Source of the DNA: Patagioenas fasciata
Lineage: Eukaryota; Chordata; Aves; Columbiformes; Columbidae
NCBI RefSeq assembly: GCF_037038585.1
Contig: NC_092541.1
Location: forward strand, 1,609,445 to 1,673,444
Length of the DNA stretch: 64,000 bases
Direction of reading: 5' to 3'
A program made the translations under genes and the position numbers. Below, one piece after another: positions 41,661 to 61,029 of the stretch; position 1 is the first letter of the stretch, and each line of letters begins with the position of its first letter. The notes under the pieces are model-generated. The model worked only from the letters and a program-made list of their open reading frames with translations. It was not told the DNA's origin and searched no databases.

Positions 41661-43888
41661 AAAGAAAATGCCAAATCAAGAACCTCGAAATGGGTTTGCA
41701 AAAAAGGTGAGCAGGAAGAACCAGCTGGCAACACGTGGGAAGATAAAAGGGTGAGAGAAATGATTATGTGGGAGAGAATTCTTTTAAAAGTCAGATACAC
41801 CAAACAGCCAGGGAAAGAAAAAAGCTGGTATTTTATTACCACAGAGAAAGGAATGACGAGCACATTAAGCACATTCAGGAGCACAACTGCATTTTGCTGC
41901 TTGTGCAAGCAAAGACTCAAGACCCAGCCCGTCCCTTCTGGCTGGCAGCAGCATCTAACGAACGTGTGAACGGTGCTCACGGTCCTCGCCGTGTGGCTCG
42001 TTAGTCCTTTTCTGTAATGAGACATCGGATGGGGTATGATGACAAACCTTATGCAGAGGCTTCCAACAAGGATACCTCAGGGAACACGATGAGTCCGAAT
42101 TAATGCCCATTTCTAAAGTAAGGAACAGCTCAGAGGTGTCTGGAATGACAACGTGGGACAAGCCAGAGCTTCACCACGCTGAGCCGCTCTCGTGGCAAAA
42201 ATCACAGCAAAGACGGACTTTTGTTTCTTGCCCGTTGTCTGCTCATGGGTCACCTCTTGTGTGCTAAAACCCCCTTTGGGGGACGGGCTGTCCCCAGTCT
42301 GTCCCATTAACAGACACTGCTTAGCCCTGTGGGGGTAATTGCTCCAAGTGCTCTTCTGCACAAGGTTTGTTTTAAATACTTTCTCTCCCAAGTTCTGTAT
42401 CTCCTACACCACTAATTATACCCTGCATTTCAGTGTTATTTCACCTGCCCCAGTGCTAACACAGCACCTCCAAGGTCAGCGCACGAAATGCAACGCAGAA
42501 ATGAAAAGATGCCTCCCCTGCCCAATGAGTTTATAACCCGGACAGTGATGGGAAGTGATGATTGTGGAAACAGCACAGGGACAGATGGGGAAGGGAAGAT
42601 GAATGAGAGACACGCATTAACTCCAGCACCATCAGAAAAATACCCTGCGGAGCGAACATACCAGAGGTTTAAGACGTCAGTGAAGAAACAGAAAGAAAAC
42701 AACTGGTTTTGTGAATCGCCGATGCTGGAAATCAGCCGTGAGCGAAGCACCGCGCTGCACAAGGAGCTCTCCCTGATTACAGGCACTACGCCTTTTTAAT
42801 AGCAGATCATATGCTGGCGCGATGTGTAAACCATAATTTCTCTATCAGAGTCTATTTTATAAAGTACGCAGACAAACGCAGTCTCACCCACACCCACAGT
42901 AACTATCTGTGGGCTTTGGGTTTGTGTTTACCAGCCTGTCTAACATTTATGAGGAATTATGCAGATGAGCAAACCACCACTATAATCAAGCAGGAGATTT
43001 CTCAGCTCAGTACACCGAATAACACAATTTAAACTGCCCGTATGAGCCACCTATTGAAAGTGTATTGAAACTGTGAGAATTTTGAGTACGAGTATGAAAT
43101 AAAGACAGAAAGAAGCTGCTGTGGGGAGGCTCTGGCTGCACCGGGGCTGCCTGTCTGTCCTGTCTGTCCATCCAGCATCTGAGTGCGGGAAGCACCTGAA
43201 CCCTCCGGTTCTACCTGGCAGGTTCTGGTTTGACGCCCGCGGCTCTGCCGGCAGGGACTGTGGAATAAAGCCTGGTTTTCCCCCCATCCTAAAGCCTGGT
43301 TTTACCTCCCGTCCTGCCCTGCACACAGCTGCCCACGCAGGGCTGAAACTGCTGCAGTTTCCTTCACCCATCGGTGTTCCCATGTCTCCCAGTACAAATT
43401 CTCTTGCACTTTTCTTCGCCGTGATAATCAGCAGCGCTCCCAGAGATGCAAATGCTGGTAGATCTGGCTGCACTATCACCGTCTGGGAGGCGCTGGGAGG
43501 AAATTAAAACCCTTCACAAAAGGAGTCAGGGAGGATTGTGAGCTTGAGCAGGAAGAAATCTGGTTCAGTCCACCTCCGTGTTCTGCTGAATGCGGAGATG
43601 TGAACAGTCAGCAAGAAAGACACTGAAACGGAGCAGTCAGCTTGGTCTCTGAGGTGTATTTAAGACCTAGGATCATGCTGTTACCAAACTCTTTGTGATA
43701 ATTATTTCACTTGCCTTACAGGAGTTTTGCCAAACATGGTGGTATAAACCAATGAGTCATTAGCCAGAAAAAAAGTAATGGTCTGCATTTGAAAGATGGG
43801 AGCTTGAGGTCTGGAGCCGGCTCTGTATCACATCAAAGAAGTGTTTAATAAGTGATGCCTAATGGCTATTATGCAAATTATTAGTGGT

Positions 43889-44017
43889 AATTACAAGTGA
43901 CAAGATAAAATCATATTCCAGTGTGGTTACACAAACATCACTGAAGCAATGCTTATGAAAGCAAAGCTCTGTCAAATCATACACACCCTTCTTGTAGTTG
44001 ACACAAGAAAACATTAT
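43889..44017. repeat. Unknown dispersed repeat, copy 2
   Basis: Diverged match to 41546-41660 in the same orientation, 2.3 kb away. It overlaps a minus-strand open frame with partial protein-level resemblance to the frame across copy 1 (KKGVYDLTELCFHKHCF against HKGVSNPAELCFQNYYF). Confidence 0.55.
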
Positions 44018-44282
44018 CAGCTTTGATAAGAAAAGCGAGCGGAGCCTGGAAGAGACGGGCTGACACTTTGTGAAAAGGACAGAAGGACAGACCCTGTTCC
44101 CACGGGACCAAACTCCACTGCCCACAACATCACCTGAAAATGTAACATCTCCCATCCCCCTCCTGAGCTGCCCATCACCGTGGGTCAATATTTACATGTG
44201 TTACCCATTTGTTCACTTTCAGATCTCTCTTCTTCCCGTAATGCCCACAAGACTTAAGAGTGTTTGCACTGGTGTTGTGCAC

Positions 44283-44446
44283 AGGTTGGCCAGAGAGGTG
44301 GTGGATGAACCATCCCTGGAGACATCCCAGGCCAGGCTGGACGGGGCTCTGAGCAACCTGAGCTGGTGAAGATGTCCCTGTCATGGCAGGGGGGGCACTG
44401 CGGGAGCTGGGAAGGTCCCTCCAACCCAACTGTTCCATGATTTCCT
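44283..44446 (+). mobile_element. CR1-like LINE fragment, sense
   Basis: Contains GGTGGTGGATGAACCATCCC, TGGAGACATCCCAGGCCAGG and, near its end, GGAAGGTCCCTCCAACCCAA then TTCCATGATT, all typical of CR1 3' ends. It is a different, older-looking subfamily from the copies at 8.4 and 17.7 kb. Confidence 0.8.
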
Positions 44447-46424
44447 CCTGCCTTACATTCGAGGTTGGAAATCTTTTGGGGTGAGGGCTCAGCATGGAGC
44501 CCTGAGACAACCCCATGTGCAACCACGGGTTGCAGCAAACAGCTGCAGCCACCAGCAGAGCACAGGAAAAACCAACTGCTTTGAAAATACAGGCTGGTTT
44601 GGCCAGGAATGGCTTTTGGATGCATTTGCTGTATCAGTCCCATGTCCCAGTGCAACTGGCAGGAGCCCAGGAAAGCTCAAAAAATGTAATTATATCCCAA
44701 ATAGAAATACTTTGGAAGAATTCTATTATCGTTTCTAAACTTCCCTGGCAAAATGTGATCCCGTAACCTGTGGAACTTTTAGCCAGGACATATGCAAAAG
44801 GTTATTCAATGCTGCAAACAAGCTTGTTTTGTGGAGCAAGAGCTATTCCTTCTTCCTCTCAGGTAACTCCTGAAAGAAGCAGGTGCAGGTGCTCCTTGCC
44901 CACCCACAGAGAAATGTCCAATATCTGCAATGTCTGCCCCTAAACCCAAAGGGCAAGAGAGGCCCCGTCAGCCCAGAGCTCTGTGCGGTATTAAGCAACT
45001 TTTTTCTGAAAACCTACACAGCAGAATCAAAGCTCCAAGCAATCCAGACATTACATTAATTTCTGTTGGCTCTTACAGCCCCACCCTGTCTTCAATTATA
45101 CTCCTCAAAATGAAGGATGAAAGGCAGAGTTACTCCCTATCCTCCTTTTTGCTCCTGGTTTTCACTCCTGTGAGTCTGGGCTGTGTGGGGAGCAGGGGGA
45201 TGTGTTTCTAGGAGGAGGATGGACTTGTATTTCAGGCACTACCGTCTCAGCCAGGAATCTGAGCTCTGAGAGACTCCAGCAAGTTATTTCACTGCACCAA
45301 AGGAATAATGAATATTTTAGGATGCTGCCAGGCGCCTTTTTATCGTTTCTGATCTAAGTGAAGAAATAAATTATCTCACTGGAGAGCTGAGAGTCCTGGG
45401 TTACGCTGGTGGGAACACAAACACATCTCTATGTGCTTGGGGACTCTCTGTGACCATGGTGACGGAAGCCACCAGGAAAGGAGAGGTGGCCAAGTGAGTG
45501 TAGGTTGCTCCCAGGGCTCCCTGTCAAGTGTCACTGTCACCGCCAAGGAGGATTTATCACAACTGCTCCTGTGAATACGGACATAGTTGAGTGCAAAGTC
45601 ACCTGTGAGTAAGAACCGCTTGGAAATTCCACCCTGTAGGGAACAGAAGCCTCCGTCCCCTGGAGAGCAGAATATCCTCTCGTGACAGCCGTCTGCTGGA
45701 GATGGGTATCGGTGCTACCGGAGCCCGTTCTCCGAAGGCTCCTCTGGCAATTGCTTGCCCGGTTTTGGCAATCGCGCTCACAGCACCAGCCAGGCTGTGC
45801 TAATACCCAACACTACTCTGACCAACTCCGTTAAGAAATGCAGAAAGCTTTTCTCCTTCTTATTCTGTGCTCAACACAACCTCAGTAATGGCAAAGACCT
45901 GCGGGATCACATCTCGCTCCACCCAGGGAACTGGATATATCGCCCACGGATGCTCCCTTTCCTGCCATCTTTCTTTATCTACAATCACCACAAACTGAGG
46001 CAACATGGACAGCAATTAAAGTCATTGAAAAATAACTTCAGAGAGGTATTTCGTACTCCTCAGGGACACCCAATGTGTCTCAGGCCTGATCTCTGCAGAC
46101 TGTGAGCAAGTTGACTTCTAGCAAGAGAAATATAATCCACAAATAGGGAATTAAACCCACGGGGGAATTACCTCAGTGGTTTAAGAAATCTCACAGCAAA
46201 GCTTTGTGCCAGGTGACAGACATCTTCACCACAGCATCCCTGCTCTTTGCACTACCACCGTCACTATCATTCACACTTTTCAGAAGTGAGAATTTATATT
46301 AATTTCCCATTTTTCTTCCACATACTCTACCATAGCATGTGGTATAAAAATGTTTATTGGGCTAAGAACAAAATAAATATAAGTTAATAAAAGATAAAAG
46401 GCACTTTGATGTTATAAATACCAA

Positions 46425-46693
46425 TGTTTCTTCTTTGTACATAATCTAGGGCAACTTTTTTTCTTGACTTGTTGTAAAGTTTGCATCATACAAAAAGCTG
46501 ATGACTCATAAAACACATTATTTTACTTTTTGGAATAAGCTGCTGACATGTAAAGTATCTTCCTTGTGAACTGGGTTTTCTAGAGGGAAACTGCCCATGG
46601 GCTATTTGTTCTTGGCATAAACAGCGAGACTAGCCAGCCCCGTGGGAAGAAGAAACACCCGGTAGGTGACACCCCCTTTGGAAGGTATAAATA
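46425..46693 (+). promoter_or_regulatory. Conserved promoter block of second KRT9-like gene, with AP-1 and TATA
   Basis: TGACTCA (AP-1 consensus) at 46502-46508 sits in AAAAAGCTGATGACTCATAA. TATAAATA lies at 46686-46693, 101 bp before the ATG. The block aligns by eye with 55785-56040 before the third KRT9-like gene, including CATGTAAAGTATCTTCCTTG. AP-1 sites are common in epidermal keratin promoters; use of this one is inferred. Confidence 0.7.
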
Positions 46694-46786
46694 GAGATCT
46701 GCGCAGCCACCGGCCTGCAGTCGGATTCAGTATCAAGCTGTGCATCTTGCTTTGGGCTTTGGGTTGGATCTGCAGCTGGCCTCAAA

Positions 46787-51194
<4,408 letters not shown>

Positions 51195-51483
51195 GCAGAG
51201 AAATGAGAATATTCAACAAGAGAACCCTGAAGCAGAGCCACGAATAAAGAGGGAGAATATTTACTATACGCGTCTGCAAAGAGCAACGAGCTCTTTCGCA
51301 TTACTCAGCACCGCTAAGCAATGTGTCAGAGGAATAAGCAGAGCGTTGGGCCACATTCTGCTTTATTTTGCTATTTGCTTTTTTCCAGTCTGTATTTCTG
51401 CACGTGCCCAACCACCATGACTATTGCTGGAGTCAACCAGTAGTATAATCACTAATGTGCCTGCTGGTGAAAAAAATGTCTCT

Positions 51484-51489
51484 AATAAA
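51484..51489 (+). terminator. Polyadenylation signal of second KRT9-like gene
   Basis: AATAAA 290 nt after the stop codon, in TCTAATAAAACTTTGCTTCT. Homology with the third gene continues past it to about 51620. Confidence 0.85.
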
Positions 51490-51624
51490 ACTTTGCTTCT
51501 GCCTGATGCAATCAAGAAACCTGTGTCTGGAAAGCTAGTTCCTTTAGAAAATCAGGTGTTGGTCCAGGGTCACGTAAACTGGTTGGGATCACACTGCACT
51601 GGGAACAAAGCTGCTTTGTCGTAA

Positions 51625-54600
51625 GATCCTCCAGGATCCACACAGATGCCCGTGCGCTTCCCACAGAACACAGTGCTAAAACACAGTTTTAGATACATTC
51701 TGGAAGTCAGTGATGGAACATCTGGAGATAAGTTGCCACGTCCCCCATCTAGCGCTGACACATCTGGGCTGTGCCCTCTCACACTTCATCCAGCCTGGGG
51801 GCTGGGATTAGGTTGAAGAGGGGATCTTGGTCACCACAACTGATTAAATATCTGCTGATGGTTTCTATTCTAACCTATCTCTTTCATTTTATAGTAATCT
51901 TCCCATTGGGAAAATATCTGGAGGCAAAAAGTTTATTTCCTATCTATTTTCACATAGTGACTGAGTCATTTATTGGTCATCCCTCTATCTCAAAGAGTTC
52001 CAACCTGGACACCGGGAACTGTTGAAAGATCCCACTTAGACTAAATACACCTTCTTTGGAGAACTGGGGAGGGCAGGATGGGAGCTGAAAAAGTGCTGCT
52101 CAACAGAGAATACAACGGAGCAAAAAGCCAGGTATGGCAGTTGGATACACAGACCCGTTACAGCTTAGACATCCCGAGCAAAGCAAAGATTCATCCCTGA
52201 CCAACAGCAGCCATGCGGCTGGTGCAGAGTCAGCGGGACGGGCACGGTGCTGCGTGTGTGTCTGACACCGACGTGCCCAGAGCAGCCAGGGCAGCAGTTT
52301 GGGAACTCGGGGCCCTGGGGCGCTTCTGGTGGGCGCAGCCGTGGGAACCGACCGCGACAAGCGAGCAGAGTCAGTCTAGGCTTGGAGGATTTTCACTTGA
52401 AAGCCATTATGAGCTGGAGGGTGTTTTGGGGATTAAATCACCCGTTGGTCCAGAAAACCCAGTAGTGATGGGTTTTACGTGTTCACTCCACCCTGCACGT
52501 TCACAGCTAAAAGCGCGGCGCTGGATGCGGCTGCTGTTAGTTTGGGTACACTGTGATGTGGTTGTTGTAGAAAGAGTCATATGATGACCTGGTAAAGAAA
52601 AACTGGTTATTCCTTTTCCCTCAAAAGCTGGAGGTTATGAACAACCAGCCTTGCAGTGGAGGAGTAGAAAGGGTATAACAAACATTTCAGGACCATACAT
52701 GGAGTACAGTGAGGCACCCTTTGCTAGCGTCAGCTCTTTTACAGACACCAATTTCTCTGTTACTACAGAAACAGACTCAACACAACCTGAAACCTTCCAG
52801 GAAAGCAGCATCTCCAAGGCCTATAGCAAGTGTCTGAAGATGCTCAACCATTAATTTATCAAGGAACAGGTTAAAGTTGCCCTTCTCCTGCTCTACAAGA
52901 CCACAGACAGAAGATGCCTCAGTAGTATTTCTTCTATTTCATCTACCAGACACTAAACCCAGTGATATTCAGGGTCTAGAGCACAATAAGGAAACACAGC
53001 ACTGGAACAACTGCAATAATGACTCAGAAGAGTGGCCACAGGTAGAAGCTTTTAAATCAAGACTCTAAATCAAGTCTTCTTTACATTACCCTTGGTTGGG
53101 CTCCTCTGTGTATATCCAAGCTGTTCTCAGAGCTTTCACTGAGAAGCTGGAAAGCAAATCTTTCCCTTTTCCTTTCCCATTGTCTTCTCCTGCCTTGTTT
53201 AGTGAAAAAAAAGACAGTCAGAGAAGCCCATGCTGCCCTTGCTGGCCTCAGCCCTTCCCCATCTACCAGTCCACACACTCTCATTCCTAAAAGTACAAAG
53301 AGCTGAGGCTCTTCCAGTTTTCACTCTTTCAGCTCTAGGCAACCCACGATATAGAAAAGCTTGCCCATCTCTTTTGGGAGCCCCAGCTGATTCCCACCAG
53401 CTCTGGGCTCGTCTCCTCTTGCAAACTGCTGCTCACACCTGAAGCCGATTCCCTGTGTTCCTACCAAACCTTTCCCACTCTTCCCGCCAGGTCCGAAGCG
53501 CGTGCGCTTTCACAAAGAAGCTGTCCTAAATTCCTGAGAGGTGAAAGAGACCTAATGACACGGCCAGAAGGACTCTAATGATCCAGACTTTATGAATATG
53601 CCTCTGGAAAGTCCCCAGGGCCATACAGACTCGGCTCCTGAGACGCTGTGATGTTGTTTGTGGACCTACGATTTGAGATGCGTCTGGAGAGCAGCTCATG
53701 AGAAGGGAGCTTGTGATAAACAGCTCCCCGGCAGAAAACATCCTGGAAACAACCTGTATATTAAAGAGCCGCAAATTATGGAGCTGCAAACCTTGGGCTG
53801 GAAAATACATTTCCATGAGATTTCCATATTTCTTTGTGCTAATGAGACAGACCCACGTAGCTTATGAGTTCAAATAATTGAATGAAAATAGGAGGGAAAG
53901 CTTAATTTTTTTTCAAGGTCTTCAGAACAATTATTTAACTTTATCTTAGCTTAACTAGTGCATCCATTTCCATTCAAAAAAGGAAAATAGCAACAAAGAG
54001 GGCAGGTGAGGATCCCAGGCAAAGCTGCTTGCTGAAAACCATCAGCAGAAAGATGTGGGTTTAATGGATAAAGCTACAGGGTCCCAGGGGGACCAACGTA
54101 CCTCCAAAGAGCAGGAGCCATCCTTTCTGCTCTCCGCACTAATTACCGCAATCGGCACGTAGACATCTTCCACTCCCACAAAGGAGTAAGTCATCCCGTG
54201 TTTCTGCCTGCATCGCTCTGATGTGCTAAAATGATAACTGGGGAGCAGGGGAAGGAATGTGCGCTCGCTTCAGAAAAGATGCTTGCTGCAGACAGCTCTT
54301 GGGAAACTCCTGGGGAACCATCTGCAGCGCAGGCAAAGCTTCGAGCCATGCAGCATTACATCAGTTTCGGTTCATTCTTACCACCACGCCCTGACTCCAA
54401 TTATGTTCTCCAGTCCTAGTAATGAAACCCGCATATTTCTTCCTATGCACAATCAGTTTATTAGAGTTTTTACCTATTCTGAGCTTTTCGTACAAAGGGA
54501 GGGAGTGGAGCACAGCACTGAGCGCTGCAGACCTGGGTGACCTCAGACTCTGCCACAGTCACGTTGTCTTTGAGCAAATCCGTCTGAGCAAACCTCTCTG

Positions 54601-55780
54601 TCTCCAGCCTGCCGGAGATACCGGTGGAATGCTGTTGGCTTTCATCATGCTGGACAAGCCACGTCCAAGGAGGCAAAGATAAGGGGAGGCATCTTTTCAA
54701 CACAAATAAGGAGCATAAGAGCAATAAAATGATGGGTCAATCAATGAATTCTGGGATAATTCAGTCCTTCACTAAGTGGGAACATTTACTTGCCATCATG
54801 ACAGTGATTCCAATCCACGGCCCTGACACGGAGTGAGGATGTGAGCAGGAGTTTGCGCTCACTTGTCCTCCAGTGAAGCAGGTTCGGAGAATCTCTCGCA
54901 GCGAACGGTTCGTGTCAGAAAGCCATGGAACACCTGTCTCCTGCTCCAGGACCAGCAGAAGCAGGTTCTCCCCGCAGAGAAGGCCATTGCTCTTGAGTCT
55001 CAGCAAAACATCTCAGGAAAAGGGGTTTAGCCTCAGTTTTGATCTCAGAAGAGTGAAAGGATTCTAACTTTCTCTGCCTAGTTAAGATTTGGAGGCATTA
55101 GTGATAGAGAAGAACCTCTAGTTTGTACTTAATCCCTCTTCTCCAAGCCAGTGTAGTGCTGTATTGGGCAGCGATTGCTCTGCCAGCTGGACCAGCAATT
55201 CTGTTCCACATTTCCTAGGACAATAGTCCCAAACCTCTCCTACAACGCCGCACACACTGACAGAGAAACTGCCCACAGGATCTTTCCACTCTCGCTCACC
55301 ATTTCAAAACACTCACCCGTCCTCAACACAGCCACTGTCCATAACGAGGAAAACTGCAGAAATACCTGTTACTGAACAACAGGAAATATTTAAAGTACTT
55401 TTACCTCGCTTTACACTCTCCACATAAAGAAACAAATCCTCTGTGAATTACTGGACCATATATGAAGAACCTTTCGTCCTCAGCCATTTAGAGATCGCTC
55501 CACGGTCTCGCTTCTCCTTAGCAGAGCGTTCTGGATTTGTCCTTTTGCCAATGGAGAGACTTGCAGGTTAATCTCTGTGTCTCTGATCTTTCCACAAAGT
55601 TCTTACCTCACTCCTCGTACATCATTCGAGAGTCAAACTTTGTGCTTATTCTTTCTTTTTAATCTTTCGTATTCCAGCATCAGCACCCTGCATGAAAACT
55701 GCTTATTCAACTCAAAATAAAATGAAAAAAATTAATGAGAGATAAAGAGCTCTTTGATGCAATAACCTTTAATGATTTCT
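51625..55780. other. Spacer between second and third KRT9-like genes
   Basis: About 4.2 kb with no recognised gene, RNA or known repeat. Small open frames (for example 52651-52854 and 53658-53867) have no family signature. Confidence 0.45.
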
Positions 55781-55784
55781 TCCT

Positions 55785-56040
55785 GGTATATAATTTAGGA
55801 CAGTGTTTCTCCTGGCTTAATGTTGTAAGTTTGCATCACAAACAAAAAGCTGATGACTCATAAAACATTATTGCTCATGTATTTTTGAAATTAGCAAGAG
55901 ACATGTAAAGTATCTTCCTTGTCTACCGGGATTCTTGAAAGGAAACTTCCTTTTGAGAAATTATTCTCAGCACCAATGGGTGGAGTCGCCCGCCTTATGG
56001 GAAGCGGCAGCTGTGACACCCACTGTGGAAGGTATAAATA
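55785..56040 (+). promoter_or_regulatory. Conserved promoter block of third KRT9-like gene, with AP-1 and TATA
   Basis: TGACTCA at 55854-55860 and TATAAATA at 56033-56040, 95 bp before the ATG. AP-1-to-TATA spacing is 179 bp, against 184 bp in the second gene. Shared strings include AAAAAGCTGATGACTCATAA and CATGTAAAGTATCTTCCTTG. Confidence 0.7.
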
Positions 56041-56134
56041 GAGATTTGTGGCAGTGGACACCTCGCAGTCTGATTCAAAATCAAGCTGTGCGTCTCGCTT
56101 TAGGCTTCTGCTTGCATTTCCAACTGCTGTCGCC

Positions 56135-60779
<4,645 letters not shown>

Positions 60780-61016
60780 GGAGGAACGGAGTGGAAGGTG
60801 ATACAGAGAGAAACCCACAGACAAAACAAGAACACTGGCTGTTCACCACATGCCTCTCTGCCGAGAAAGTAGAAGTAACTCAGCGACGCTTTGCCATGTA
60901 TCCAAAGGGGCCTTTCGGGGCCCCCTTCTCTGGTCTGCTCTGTTCTGTAACGCTCTCTAGAAGCTATTTGAGTTAGTCAGGATCACTAATGTACCTGCTG
61001 GTGAAAACATTTCTCT

Positions 61017-61022
61017 AATAAA
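61017..61022 (+). terminator. Polyadenylation signal of third KRT9-like gene
   Basis: AATAAA 238 nt after the stop codon, in TCTAATAAAACTTCGCTTCT, matching the second gene's 3' end. Confidence 0.85.
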
Positions 61023-61029
61023 ACTTCGC

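Larger units (their letters stand above)
41060..46400. other. Spacer between first and second KRT9-like genes
   Basis: About 5.3 kb. Apart from the two dispersed repeat copies and a CR1 fragment I see no gene. The longest open frame is on the minus strand (42025-41192); it is partly hydrophobic and has no recognised domain. Confidence 0.45.
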
